Shown here in pieces: positions 1 through 8,809 of a stretch of 64,000 bases of DNA. Position 1 is the first letter of the stretch. The number at the start of each line of letters is the position of its first letter. Below the pieces are notes generated by a model. It was not told the origin of the DNA, made no database searches, and saw nothing but the letters and a program-made list of their open reading frames with translations. The position numbers and the translations under genes were made by a program. The stretch covers positions 6,510,001 through 6,574,000 of the forward strand of contig NZ_JAUSZM010000003.1 of the NCBI RefSeq assembly GCF_030817655.1, in the 5' to 3' direction. This DNA comes from Streptomyces sp. V4I2 (GTDB lineage Bacteria; Actinomycetota; Actinomycetes; Streptomycetales; Streptomycetaceae).

Positions 1-1302
1 GGCGTCGCGATGCTCGGCGCGCTGCTGGTCACCGTCCCCGCCGCGCACGCCGCCGACGCGCCCCTGCGCGACCTCGCCGCCGCCAAGAGCAAGGTCATGG
101 GCACGGCGGTCACCGGGTCCAAGCTGACCGGGACGTACGGCGAGACCGCCGCCCGCGAGTTCAACGCGCTGACCCCCGGCAACGCCATGAAGTGGGGCTC
201 GGTCGAGCCGGCCCGGGGCAGCTTCGACTGGGCCGAGGCCGACCGGATCGTCGACTTCGCGGAGGCCAACGGGCAGCAGGTGCGCGGTCACACCCTGGTC
301 TGGCACAGCCAGAACCCGGGCTGGCTGACGAACGGCACCTGGACGCCGGCCCAGCTGAGCCAGCTGATGAACGACCACATCGCGTTGGAGGTCGGTCGCT
401 ACAAGGGCCGGCTGGCCACCTGGGACGTCGTCAACGAGCCGTTCAACGAGGACGGCACCTACCGCCAGACCCTCTGGTACAACGGCCTCGGCGCCGACTA
501 CATCGCCCAGGCCCTGACCGCGGCCCGCGCCGCCGACCCGGCCGCCAAGCTGTACATCAACGACTACAACGTCGAGGGCGTCAACGCGAAGAGCACCGCC
601 CTGTACAACCTGGTCAAGTCCCTCAAGGAGCGCGGCGTCCCGATCGACGGGGTCGGGCTCCAGGCCCACCTCATCGTCGGCCAGGTGCCGTCCACCCTCC
701 GGCAGAACATCCAGCGCTTCGCCGACCTCGGCGTGGACGTGGCGATCACCGAGCTGGACATCCGGATGCAGCTGCCGTCGGACAGCGCCAAGCTGACCCA
801 GCAGGCCGCCGACTACAAGGCAGTCGTCGGCGCCTGCGTGGCGGTGGCCCGGTGCGTCGGCGTCACGGTGTGGGGCTTCACCGACTCCGACTCCTGGATC
901 CCGGACACCTTCCCGGGGCAGGGCGCGGCGACGCCGTACGACGAGAACTACGCGCCGAAACCGGCGTACGAGGCGATCGCGCAGGCGCTCGGCGGCAGCC
1001 AGTCCACGGAGGGTTGTACGGCGACGTACAGCGTGACCAGTCAGTGGAGCACCGGCTTCACGGGGCAGGTGCGGATCGCCTGCTCCGGGGCCGCGCTGTC
1101 GTCGTGGAAGGCCGACTGGACGTACGGCGCGGGGCAGCGGATCACGCAGGCCTGGAACGCGACCTGCGCCCAGACGGGGACGGCGGTCAGCTGCTCCAAC
1201 GCCTCCTACAACGGGACGGTGGCGGACGGCGGGTCGGTGACCTTCGGGTTCAACGCGTCGTGGGGCGGGAGCAATCCGGTGCCGGTGGTGACACTGGGGT
1301 GA
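1..1302 (+). CDS. Secreted GH10 endo-1,4-beta-xylanase with C-terminal CBM2-like module (5' end cut by window)
   Basis: Glycoside hydrolase family 10 enzymes cleave internal beta-1,4 bonds of xylan outside the cell. Counting from the first in-frame ATG (position 10), the acid/base Glu is in WDVVNEP (about residue 143) and the nucleophile Glu is in ITELDIR (about residue 248). The hydrophobic stretch ending AHA-AD is the tail of a signal peptide. The frame is open to base 1, so the true start probably lies upstream. After a very short Gly/Ser linker, about 95 residues from CTATY to the end look like a cellulose/xylan-binding CBM2 domain with paired Cys and conserved Trp. The linker is shorter than usual for this architecture. 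The downstream gene is unrelated. Confidence 0.93.
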   Translation, partial: GVAMLGALLVTVPAAHAADAPLRDLAAAKSKVMGTAVTGSKLTGTYGETAAREFNALTPGNAMKWGSVEPARGSFDWAEADRIVDFAEANGQQVRGHTLVWHSQNPGWLTNGTWTPAQLSQLMNDHIALEVGRYKGRLATWDVVNEPFNEDGTYRQTLWYNGLGADYIAQALTAARAADPAAKLYINDYNVEGVNAKSTALYNLVKSLKERGVPIDGVGLQAHLIVGQVPSTLRQNIQRFADLGVDVAITELDIRMQLPSDSAKLTQQAADYKAVVGACVAVARCVGVTVWGFTDSDSWIPDTFPGQGAATPYDENYAPKPAYEAIAQALGGSQSTEGCTATYSVTSQWSTGFTGQVRIACSGAALSSWKADWTYGAGQRITQAWNATCAQTGTAVSCSNASYNGTVADGGSVTFGFNASWGGSNPVPVVTLG

Positions 1303-1395
1303 GGCGATCCTGAGAAGGTGAGAATTTCCGAAGAAAACCGTCTCCCACCCCCGTCCCTAACATTCTCCTAATAATTCGGACTTACGTTCCTACCC

Positions 1396-2457
1396 GTGAC
1401 CGGACGTGAAGAGAACGGCGACGAGGGCAGACGAAGAGGCCGGCGGTCTGGAGCGCTCAAGGCCGTCGGTCTCACCCTCGCGGGCGCACTGGTGCTGGGC
1501 GCCGCCGCGGCGGGGTGGGCCTACTGGCACCTCAACAGCAACATCAAGAGCGTCGACATCAACAGCGCGCTCGGCGACGACCGCCCGGCGCAGGCGGTGA
1601 CGACGCCCACCCCGTCCGGTACCGCCTCGGCGTCCGCCGCCCCGCTGCCCACCAAGGCCCTGAACATCCTGGTCCTCGGCTCGGACTCGCGCAGCGGCGA
1701 GGAGAACCAGGCGCTCGGCGGCGGCGACAGCTCCGGCGCCCGGTCCGACACGGCGATGGTGGTGCACCTCGCCGCGGGCCGTACGACGGCGACCGTGGTC
1801 AGCATCCCGCGCGACACGCTCGTCACCCGGCCGTCCTGCCCGCTGTCCTCCGGGGGGTCGACGGCGGTGGCGTACAACTCGATGTTCAACAGCGCCTACT
1901 CGGTGGGCGGTCCGGTGTGCGCGGTCAAGACGGTCGAGTCGATCACCGACGTCCGCATGGACCACTACATCGAGATCGACTTCGCCGGCTTCGCGAAGCT
2001 CGTGGACGCGCTCGGCGGGGTCACCGTCACCACGGACGAGGACATCGACGACGACGACAGCCACCTCGAGCTGGACGCCGGCACCCACGAGCTCGACGGC
2101 GAGCAGGCCCTCGCCTTCGCCCGCACCCGGCACGGCATAGGCGACGGCAGCGACCTCGGCCGCATAGGCCTCCAGCAGAAGCTGGTGAAGGCCCTGCTGG
2201 AACAGATCTCCTCGACGAACCTGCTGACCGACCCCGCCAAGCTCTACCGGGTCGCCGACGCCGTCACCGGCAGCCTCACCACGGACACCGGCCTGAACTC
2301 CCTGACCGAACTGATGCGCCTCGGCGAGAGCCTGCACGGCCTGTCGGCGGACCGGGTGACGACGGTGACGATGCCGGTGGTGACGGCACCCTCGAACCAG
2401 TACCGGGTGGTGGCGGACGAGCCGGAGGCGCGCGAACTGTGGGAGTCGTTGCGCTGA
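1396..2457 (+). CDS. LCP (LytR-CpsA-Psr) family cell-wall glycopolymer ligase
   Basis: The product is about 353 residues: a basic N-terminal cytoplasmic tail, one membrane anchor near residues 24-43, a Pro/Thr/Ser linker and an extracellular LCP domain. The domain starts at LNILVLGSDSR, with conserved SDTAMVVH, SIPRDTLV, an acidic patch (DEDIDDDDSH) and ALAFARTRH. LCP proteins transfer undecaprenyl-linked polymers such as teichoic acids or capsule to peptidoglycan. The GTG start follows a short leader containing the AT-rich TAATAATTC, a possible -10 element, about 30 bases upstream. No operon partner is visible. Family assignment is secure; the polymer transferred is unknown. Confidence 0.9.
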   Translation: MTGREENGDEGRRRGRRSGALKAVGLTLAGALVLGAAAAGWAYWHLNSNIKSVDINSALGDDRPAQAVTTPTPSGTASASAAPLPTKALNILVLGSDSRSGEENQALGGGDSSGARSDTAMVVHLAAGRTTATVVSIPRDTLVTRPSCPLSSGGSTAVAYNSMFNSAYSVGGPVCAVKTVESITDVRMDHYIEIDFAGFAKLVDALGGVTVTTDEDIDDDDSHLELDAGTHELDGEQALAFARTRHGIGDGSDLGRIGLQQKLVKALLEQISSTNLLTDPAKLYRVADAVTGSLTTDTGLNSLTELMRLGESLHGLSADRVTTVTMPVVTAPSNQYRVVADEPEARELWESLR

Positions 2458-2532
2458 GGAGCGTGTTGCGCCGAGGGGGCGTAAGGAGCGCGTTCAGTTT
2501 CGTGCCGAACGGGCCTCGGGAACAACGCAGTT

Positions 2533-3378
2533 GTGCTTCTACGCCCAGTAAGGCGTCCGCGCCGCAGGCTGATCCGTGGCGCCGTCCTCACCGCCGTGGC
2601 GACGGTGTCCTTCGGGCTGGCCGTGTGCATGCCGCACCCTCATGCCCCAGTGGCTGGAGGAGGCCCAGGCGCGGCGGCAGCGCGACCCGCAGGTCCTGCC
2701 GCTCGCCTGGGCGCCGACGGACCGGCCGGTCGCGGCCGAACTCCGTGACCCGGCCACCGGCGGCCGGGTGCTGAGGGTCCACCTCGAAGGTCGACGCCTC
2801 TCCTGTGGGATTTCGGGAAAGGGAGCCGGTCTGTTCCGAGTGAACCCACGTCGTCGGCAGGCGATTTCTGGACCTATGACGTCATGAAGGGTGACAGGCT
2901 GGTATTCCTCGACTCGCGGGGGCGGATCGGGCGGATCCGGCTGCCGAACTTCGACGAGGGGGAAGAACTCGCGGTTGTTCTTGAGGTTGCGTCGAAAGGC
3001 TATGAAGGAGGCGGTGGTTACATGATCGCCAGCCCATATGACGAGTGCTTCTATCTCGAGTACGACGACGAGATGCGCGGGCATTTCTGGCGTCCGTCCG
3101 GGAGTTCCGGCCCATGGCGAGCAGTAGGGCCTGAATTCCCGAGCAGTTATGTCGCGCTCCATCCCAAGAAGCCCATCGCCGCAGTGTCCGCTTATGCCGA
3201 CGGCGCCCGGTCCTCCGACGGCGTCATCGAGCTCTGGCACATCGACCGGGACCCGCACCTCTGGCGGACCCTGCGTGGCCACATGGCCCTGGTCAGATTC
3301 CTGAGCTTCAACGCCGACGGCACCCGCCTGGCCGGCGCCGGCGCCGATGGCACCATCCGCCTCTGGAACATCACCTGA
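2533..3378 (+). pseudogene. Frameshifted remnant of a membrane-anchored WD40-type protein
   Basis: Protein-like sequence runs across this span but changes frame. A basic N-terminus plus a transmembrane segment (GAVLTAVATVSFGLAVC) is in one frame from 2533. A plausible continuation (PQWLEEAQARRQRDPQVL to VLRVHLEG) is in the next frame up to about 2800. The first frame resumes with SSAGDFWTYDVMKGDRLVF and runs to the stop. The last 35 residues form a typical WD40 repeat (LRGHMALV, ADGTRLAGAG, DGTIRLWNIT). The second shift fits a one-base loss near 2795-2815. The intact tail alone (ATG at 2884) would encode 164 residues. The 3' end overlaps the convergent downstream gene by 8 bases. It is either real decay or sequencing error. 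Confidence 0.6.
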
Positions 3379-4789
3379 CCGTCGCCCCGGTTCCGGCATC
3401 CACCATCAACAGCCGGTCGTGGTCGTGCTGTTGGGGACAGGGACTGGGCGTGGCCCGGTCCGACTCCTCCGTGTGGTTCCGTACGACGCAATAGGTGCTC
3501 TCCATCAGCAGAACCCGGTCCCCGCAAGGCGTCACCGGCACCGGCGAGCAGTGCGGCCGCCGCCACAGCACCCGTCCCTGGGCCAGGGCGACGAGCGTCC
3601 GCTCCCGGTCGTTCTCGACGCGGGCGTACACATGGTCGTCCCCCGCCACGAGCCGGGGTTCGCGGCGCATGGTCCGCCAGTCGGGCCGTGCCGCCTCCAG
3701 CGCGCCCGCCCGGAACAGCGGGTGTGGCACACGGGGCAGACGGCGGATGCCGGTGCGGTGGGTCCAGACCCGCTGCCGGTCGTCGACCGCGTACAGCCGG
3801 CCTCCCGCCGTGGCCAGGGTGCCCCGGTCGAAGGAACCGGAGACGGGGAGGTTGATCGGGAGAAGGAAGCGGCGCCCGGGGCCGCGACGCGGGGTCGGGA
3901 AGCGGCGCACCCAACGCCCTCGCTCGGGTACGCACCACACGCTCTCCCCGTCGTCGAAGATCTGCGGCCACGAGCTGAACAGATGCCCGTCCCGGAGCCT
4001 GAGACGGCCGGCTTCCTCCCCCGTGGCGCCGTACAGCCAGGTCAACCGCCGAGGGTTCCAGACGAAGATCAGCCGCTCCGGTACACCGCTTCCGCGCGGC
4101 GGCTGGGGGAGGCCCGCCATGGGGAACTCCCGGTGCCAGAGGGGACGGCCCGTGCGGAGGTCGTACGCGTGAAAGCGCAGTTTCTCGATGGCCATTTCGA
4201 CCTGCGGGAGCGTGTCGCTGTGCACGACGAGCGCGCCGTCCACCAGCCGCAGGTACTGGGTGTCGGGCGGCATCGGGCGCGTCCACAGCGCGTCCCCGCC
4301 GAGGACGTCGTAGCCGCTCAGCGCCCAGTCCGGGTCCGTGAAGTGCGCCGCGATCACGGTCCGCCCGTCGCTCACGCAGCCGATCATCCTCGGTACGGCG
4401 ATGTGGCGCAGTACGGTGCCCGACTCGGTCTCCAGGACGGTGATCGTGACCCCCTCGGGCAGGGACGGTCGCGGTGTCCACTCCCACGGCACCACGACAC
4501 AGCCGCCCGCCACGGTGAACGTCCACTCGCGGCGCGGCACGGTGTCGCAGTACGGGCTGCGCCACCGTTCCTCGCCGGTGTCCAGGTCGAACGCGGTGAT
4601 CCGCCCGCCGACCGACACGTACACCCGGTCCCCCGCGACCACGGGGCGCGACAGGCTGTCCGCGGGTGCCGTGAGGGTCCACAGCCTCGATCCGGGTTCC
4701 TGTTCCAGGCGCGTGACGACCTCGTCCTCGAAGTCCCGTGAGTCCCGTGAGTCCCCTGAGTTCCCTGAGTTCCCGACATCCTCCGGCAC
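3371..4789 (-). CDS. PQQ-like beta-propeller repeat protein, cytoplasmic, function unknown
   Basis: The product is about 472 residues with repeated blades of the outer-membrane-protein-assembly/quinoprotein type. Examples are GDRVYVSVGGRITAFDLDTG, SGYDVLGGDALW, YDLRTGRPLWHREF, ATAGGRLYAVDDRQRVW and the final LLMVDAGTG. No signal peptide or membrane segment is evident, so it probably stays in the cytosol. I chose the GTG at 4789 because GGGAAGGGGG lies 5 bases upstream; the frame is open further but that extension is Arg/Pro/Ser shadow sequence. Residues after the start form a short direct repeat (GNSGNSGDSRDSRD) from repeated 9-base units at about 4733-4775. It converges on the WD40 remnant. 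No function can be named. Confidence 0.72.
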   Translation of the reverse strand: MPEDVGNSGNSGDSRDSRDFEDEVVTRLEQEPGSRLWTLTAPADSLSRPVVAGDRVYVSVGGRITAFDLDTGEERWRSPYCDTVPRREWTFTVAGGCVVVPWEWTPRPSLPEGVTITVLETESGTVLRHIAVPRMIGCVSDGRTVIAAHFTDPDWALSGYDVLGGDALWTRPMPPDTQYLRLVDGALVVHSDTLPQVEMAIEKLRFHAYDLRTGRPLWHREFPMAGLPQPPRGSGVPERLIFVWNPRRLTWLYGATGEEAGRLRLRDGHLFSSWPQIFDDGESVWCVPERGRWVRRFPTPRRGPGRRFLLPINLPVSGSFDRGTLATAGGRLYAVDDRQRVWTHRTGIRRLPRVPHPLFRAGALEAARPDWRTMRREPRLVAGDDHVYARVENDRERTLVALAQGRVLWRRPHCSPVPVTPCGDRVLLMESTYCVVRNHTEESDRATPSPCPQQHDHDRLLMVDAGTGATVR

Positions 4790-4886
4790 GGTTCGGCCCC
4801 CTTCCCACCGCCATGGTGCCGCGCGCCACCAACCCGTCGACCGGCATGCAGACGGAGGAAAATTCTTCGAGGAAGTCCGTCGAGCA

Positions 4887-4914
4887 TGTCGATCCGGGTG
4901 GCTCCCGTTCGACG
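4887..4914 (+). promoter_or_regulatory. Candidate ECF42-type promoter of the DGPF gene
   Basis: TGTCGA at 4887-4892 is followed 17 bases later by CGACG at 4910-4914. This is close to the TGTCGA / CGA-type promoter I recall being reported for ECF42 sigma factors and their DGPF target genes. It would start a leader of about 45 bases before the ATG at 4966. The motif is read directly; its recognition by the sigma factor encoded at 5381 is inference. Confidence 0.55.
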
Positions 4915-4965
4915 CTGGGGTGAGAGGCCGGGAAGGACCCGGCCCGCACGGCACGAGGAGCCACC

Positions 4966-5322
4966 ATGCCCCGATACCTGTCGCTGGTGAAGGTCGACGA
5001 GAGCACCGCCCCCGCCGAGGGGCCGAGCCCCGAGCTGATGCAGCGGATGGGGGAGCTGATCGAGGAGATGACGAAGGCCGGCGTCCTGCTGGACACCGCC
5101 GGGCTGACACCGACCGAGCAGGGCAACCGCGTGCGCTGGGAGGGCGGGCAGCTGTCCGTCACGGACGGGCCGTTCACGGAGTCCAAGGAGGTCGTCGGCG
5201 GTTACGCGATCATCCAGGCCAAGGACAAGGCCGAGGCGATCGAGTGGACCAAGCGCTTCCTGAAGGTGCACGAGGAGCACTGGACGGTGACCTGTGAGGT
5301 GCGGGAGATCGCCGAGGGCTAG
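4966..5322 (+). CDS. YCII-related (DGPF) domain protein
   Basis: This 118-residue cytosolic protein has the signature motifs of the YCII/DGPF family: MPRYLSLVKVDE at the start, LLDTAGLTPTEQG in the middle and the eponymous DGPFTESKEVVGGYAII. Proteins of this group are small dimeric alpha/beta proteins of unknown biochemical role and are typically encoded beside ECF42 sigma factors, as here. The ATG is preceded by GAGGAG at good spacing. A hairpin (5323-5356) follows the stop and the sigma-factor gene starts 58 bases downstream, so the two are probably co-regulated. Confidence 0.9.
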   Translation: MPRYLSLVKVDESTAPAEGPSPELMQRMGELIEEMTKAGVLLDTAGLTPTEQGNRVRWEGGQLSVTDGPFTESKEVVGGYAIIQAKDKAEAIEWTKRFLKVHEEHWTVTCEVREIAEG

Positions 5323-5356
5323 GGCCTGCCGGCCGAGCGCTCCTTGGCGGCAGGCC
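5323..5356 (+). terminator. Hairpin between the DGPF gene and the ECF sigma factor
   Basis: A perfect 9-base stem, GGCCTGCCG (5323-5331) with CGGCAGGCC (5348-5356), has a 16-base loop. It starts at the DGPF stop codon and has no T-run. It could attenuate read-through into the sigma gene or stabilise the DGPF mRNA end. Confidence 0.5.
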
Positions 5357-5372
5357 TCCCCAGGTGTCTGAT

Positions 5373-5398
5373 GGTGGGCTGTGACACCACAGCCCACC
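5373..5398 (+). promoter_or_regulatory. Perfect 11-bp hairpin enclosing the GTG start codon of the ECF sigma gene
   Basis: GGTGGGCTGTG (5373-5383) pairs perfectly with CACAGCCCACC (5388-5398) around a 4-base ACAC loop. The presumed GTG start (5381-5383) is the 3' end of the left arm, so in RNA the start codon would be buried in a very stable stem. No clear Shine-Dalgarno precedes it. It may be a translational brake on the sigma factor or a dyad DNA operator. Confidence 0.6.
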
Positions 5399-6646
5399 GC
5401 CGACCCGCGCGGAGCCGTCGAAACCGTCTTCCGAATCGAGTCGCCCCGGATCATCGCCGGCGTCGCCCGCATCGTCCGGGACGTCGGCATCGCCGAGGAG
5501 CTGGCCCAGGACGCGCTGGTCGCGGCCCTGGAACAGTGGCCGCGCGACGGCGTGCCCGACAACCCGGGCGCCTGGCTCATGGCCACCGCCCGGCACCGCG
5601 CCGTCGACCTGATCCGGCGCCGGGAGAACTACGCCCGCAAACTCGCCGAGATCGGCCGGGACCTGTCGGACGCGGCCCCGCCGGAGGAGCCCGCCGACCC
5701 CGAGGACATCGACGACGACCTGCTCCGCCTGGTCTTCACCGCCTGCCACCCGGTCCTGTCCGCCGAGGCCCGCACAGCCCTCACCCTTCGCCTGCTCGGC
5801 GGCCTGACCACGGCCGAGATCGCCCGCGCGTTCCTCGTCCCGGAACCGACGGTCGCGCAACGCATCGTCCGCGCCAAGCGCACCCTCGCCACGAAGAACA
5901 TCGCCTTCGAGGTGCCGTACGGCCCCGACCGCGAGGCCCGCCTCGGCTCCGTCCTCGACGTCATCTACCTGATCCACAACGAGGGTTACGCCGCCACCGC
6001 CGGCGACGACTGGCTGCGCCCGGGCCTGTGCGAGGACGCCCTGCGCCTGGCCCGCGTCCTGTCCGGCCTGATGCCGAAGGAACCGGAAGTCCACGCCCTG
6101 ACCGCGCTGCTGGAGTTCCAGACCTCCCGGTCGGCGGCCCGCACCGGCCCGTCCGGCGAACCCGTCCTCCTCAAGGACCAGAACCGCCGCCGCTGGAACC
6201 GCATGCTCATCGCCCGCGGCATCACCGCCCTCGGCCGCGCCGACGCCACCTCCACCGGCGCCCCGGGCCCGTACGCCCTCCAGGCCGCCATCGCCGCCTG
6301 CCACGCGATGGCGTACTCCTACGAGGAGACCGACTGGCGGACCATCACCACCCTGTACACCCTGCTCGCCGCCCGCGCCCCCTCCCCGGTCGTCGAACTC
6401 AACCGCGCGGTCGCCCTGTCGATGGCGGACGGTCCGGCCCCGGCGCTGGAGATCGTCGACGCCCTGGCCGCCGAACCGGCGCTGCGCGACTATCACCTGC
6501 TCCAGAGCGTGCGGGGCGATCTGCTGCTGCGTCTCGGCCGTACGGCGGAGGCGCGGGCCGAGTTCGTACGGGCGGCGGAGCTGACGCACAACACGCGGGA
6601 ACGGGAGCTGCTGCTGAGGCGGGCGGCCGACGCAGAGGCGTCCTGA
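5381..6646 (+). CDS. ECF42-type RNA polymerase sigma factor with C-terminal TPR-like extension
   Basis: The product is 421 residues, about twice the normal ECF length. The sigma-2 region is at about residues 10-75 (ESPRIIAGVARIVRD, AEELAQDALVAALEQW, NPGAWLMATARHRAVDLIRR). The sigma-4 helix-turn-helix is at about 125-180 (LTLRLLGGLTTAEIARAFLVPEPTVAQRIVRAK). The remainder is the long helical extension of the ECF42 group (DVIYLIHNEGY, DDWLRPGLCEDALRLARVL, YSYEETDWRTI, VELNRAVALSMADGPAPALEI). That extension is known in the family to affect activity in place of an anti-sigma factor, and none is seen nearby. The likely target is the upstream DGPF gene. The GTG start is the best in-frame choice but lies in a hairpin. 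The stop abuts the convergent methyltransferase stop. Confidence 0.9.
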   Translation: MTPQPTADPRGAVETVFRIESPRIIAGVARIVRDVGIAEELAQDALVAALEQWPRDGVPDNPGAWLMATARHRAVDLIRRRENYARKLAEIGRDLSDAAPPEEPADPEDIDDDLLRLVFTACHPVLSAEARTALTLRLLGGLTTAEIARAFLVPEPTVAQRIVRAKRTLATKNIAFEVPYGPDREARLGSVLDVIYLIHNEGYAATAGDDWLRPGLCEDALRLARVLSGLMPKEPEVHALTALLEFQTSRSAARTGPSGEPVLLKDQNRRRWNRMLIARGITALGRADATSTGAPGPYALQAAIAACHAMAYSYEETDWRTITTLYTLLAARAPSPVVELNRAVALSMADGPAPALEIVDALAAEPALRDYHLLQSVRGDLLLRLGRTAEARAEFVRAAELTHNTRERELLLRRAADAEAS

Positions 6647-7813
6647 TCAGACGGGGTGCCCGAGCAGCATGGTCGGCGCCCCCGCCACCCGCGTCAGGAA
6701 CACGGTCGCCGCGTTCCGCCCGTGCTGCTTGGGGAGGGCCTTGCGGCGCAGTTCCTCCGGCTCCACCGCCGACCCCCGCTTCTTCACGGTCAGGATGCCG
6801 ACCTCCCGCTCCCGCAGCAGGGCCTTCAACTTCTTGACGTTGAAGGGGAGTCGGTCGGTGATCTCGTACGCGGAGGCGTACGGGGTCGGCCGCAGCTCGT
6901 CGGCCGTGATGTACGCGATGGTCTCGTCGACCAGCCCGCCGTCGAGGTCCTCGGCGACCTCGGCGACCAGATGGGCGCGGATGACGGCGCCGTCGGGCTC
7001 GTACAGGTACCGGCCGACGGACCGGACCCGGGGGTTCGGCAGGCCCCGGCCGAGGAGCGTGCGCGGACCCGGCAGCAGGGTCGCCCGTACGGCGCCCGCC
7101 CCGGCCCCGAACCACAGCACCGCCTCCTTCACGTCCCCGCCGTCCGAGATCCACTCGGCCTCCGCGTCGGCGGGCACGGCCTCGTGCGGGATGCCGGGGG
7201 CGACCTTCAGGGCGGCGTGCGGTGCCTTGAGGGCGGTCCCGATCGCCCAGGACAGCGGTGGTGAGTACGCCTCGGGGTCGAAGATCCGGCCGCGCCCGCC
7301 GCGCCTCGCCGGGTCGACGAACACGGCGTCGTGGCCGGCGGTGTCCACCTCCGTCACGTCCGCCTCCCGCACCTCGATGAGGTCGGCGAGGCCGAGCACG
7401 TCGGCGTTCGCCCGCGCCACCGCCACGGTCGCCGGGTCCCGGTCGACGGCGAGCACCCTGACCCCGGCCCGCGCGAGCGCGATCGCGTCCCCGCCGATCC
7501 CGCAGCACAGATCGGCGACCGACCGCACCCCCAGAGCCCGGAAGCGCTCCGCCCGGTACGACGCCACGCTCGCCCGGGTCGACTGCTCGACCCCGTTCGG
7601 CGTGAAGAACATCCGCCCGGCGTCCTCGGCCCCGAACTTCGCCTCCGCCCGCTGCCGCAGCCGCGCCTGTCCGAGCGCCGCCGACACCAGGTCGGCGGGG
7701 TGCTCGCGGCGCAGCCGGGTGGCGACGGCGAGTTCGTCGGCGGGGGCGGTGCCGCGCACCGCGTCGAGGAGGGCGCGGCCCTCGGGGGTGAGGAGGGGAG
7801 CGAGGTCGTTCAC
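6647..7813 (-). CDS. Class I SAM-dependent methyltransferase with THUMP-like C-terminal domain
   Basis: The product is about 388 residues. The central SAM-binding Rossmann fold shows VADLCCGIGGDAIALA (motif I) followed by VLAVDRDPATVAVARANA. A catalytic-type DPARR motif follows (AVFVDPARRGGRGR). The C-terminal third (LPFNVKKLKALLRERE, GILTVKKRGSAVEPEELRRK, RVAGAPTMLLGHPV) matches the THUMP-like domain found with these enzymes. Substrates of this actinobacterial group are not established; RNA modification is plausible by domain type only. I prefer the GTG at 7813 (VNDLAPLLTPEG), which leaves 90 bases to the divergent lipoprotein gene; a longer start at 7921 is possible but reads as non-conserved sequence. 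Confidence 0.8.
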   Translation of the reverse strand: MNDLAPLLTPEGRALLDAVRGTAPADELAVATRLRREHPADLVSAALGQARLRQRAEAKFGAEDAGRMFFTPNGVEQSTRASVASYRAERFRALGVRSVADLCCGIGGDAIALARAGVRVLAVDRDPATVAVARANADVLGLADLIEVREADVTEVDTAGHDAVFVDPARRGGRGRIFDPEAYSPPLSWAIGTALKAPHAALKVAPGIPHEAVPADAEAEWISDGGDVKEAVLWFGAGAGAVRATLLPGPRTLLGRGLPNPRVRSVGRYLYEPDGAVIRAHLVAEVAEDLDGGLVDETIAYITADELRPTPYASAYEITDRLPFNVKKLKALLREREVGILTVKKRGSAVEPEELRRKALPKQHGRNAATVFLTRVAGAPTMLLGHPV

Positions 7814-7903
7814 CGGCTCATTGTGGGCCAGTCGGTGGATGGTCTGCCCGCGGTGGAGGTGTCGCTCCGGGTTCGCGGGGGCGTCCTGCGAGGATCCCGC
7901 ACC

Positions 7904-8809
7904 ATGCGAACGGTAGGACAAAATGACAAAAGTCGGTCATGTGTGACGCTGAGGGGCGGCATCGCCGTGCTCGCCATGGCCGCCCTCGTCTCCGGCTGTG
8001 CGCAGGGCGGTGACGGCTCCGACGTCGGGCCCGCCGCCGGCCAGCAAGGCGCGAAGGAGGGACACGCGGCCGAGCTGCGCGCCGCGCACCAGGCCAGAGT
8101 GGCGGCGGCGAAACGCTGGGGCCTGAAGAAGGTCCCGCTCACACCGCCGCGCCCGCCTGCCGCCAAGCCGACGATCACCACCCGCAAGGGCTTCGAGGTG
8201 GACGGCCACGGCTACGACAGGCTCCCGCCGGTCTTCACCACCGTCCCCACCCAGCACAAGGTCGTGTTCCTCACCATCGACGACGGTGCCGAGAAGGACC
8301 CGGCGTTCCTGCGGATGATGAGCGAGCTGAAGATCCCGTACACCGCCTTCCTCAGCGACTACCTGGTCAAGGGGGACTACGGCTACTTCAGGAAGATGCA
8401 GGCCGGCGGGGTCGTCCTCAACAACCACACCCTCCGTCACCCCTACCTGCCCGGGCTGTCGTACGCCCGCCAGAAGCGCGAGATCTGCGGCATGCAGAAG
8501 GTCATCGAGAAGCGCTACGGCAAGCGCCCCACCCTCTTCCGCCCGCCCTACGGCAGCTACAACGAGGCCACCCTGCGCGCCGCCAAGTCCTGCGGCATCA
8601 AGTACGCGCCCCTGTGGAACGAGGAGGTCTTCGTCGACCGCTGGGCGTACCGCGAGTGGGACCGGAAGATCCGCCCCGGCGACATCGTCCTCAGCCACTT
8701 CCGGGGCCGACAGGACTGGAAGGGCACGATGCCCGACATGATCCGCCGCTTCCTGAACAAGGTCACGCGGGAGGGGTACGCCGTGGCCCGCCTGGAGGAC
8801 TACCTGTGA
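7904..8809 (+). CDS. Polysaccharide deacetylase (NodB-type, CE4) lipoprotein
   Basis: The product is about 301 residues. A lipobox-like LVSGC near residue 35 suggests export and lipid attachment. The NodB domain has TIDDGAEKDP (metal Asp pair; usually TFDDG), NNHTLRHP supplying the HxxxH metal ligands, RPPYGSYN, and RPGDIVLSHFRG with the catalytic His. CE4 enzymes remove acetyl groups from chitin oligomers, peptidoglycan or other polysaccharides. The ATG at 7904 follows GAGGA with 9 bases of spacing. The next gene starts inside its stop codon, so the two deacetylase-like lipoproteins are translationally coupled. A PEP/Ser-rich linker separates anchor and domain. Confidence 0.88.
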   Translation: MRTVGQNDKSRSCVTLRGGIAVLAMAALVSGCAQGGDGSDVGPAAGQQGAKEGHAAELRAAHQARVAAAKRWGLKKVPLTPPRPPAAKPTITTRKGFEVDGHGYDRLPPVFTTVPTQHKVVFLTIDDGAEKDPAFLRMMSELKIPYTAFLSDYLVKGDYGYFRKMQAGGVVLNNHTLRHPYLPGLSYARQKREICGMQKVIEKRYGKRPTLFRPPYGSYNEATLRAAKSCGIKYAPLWNEEVFVDRWAYREWDRKIRPGDIVLSHFRGRQDWKGTMPDMIRRFLNKVTREGYAVARLEDYL

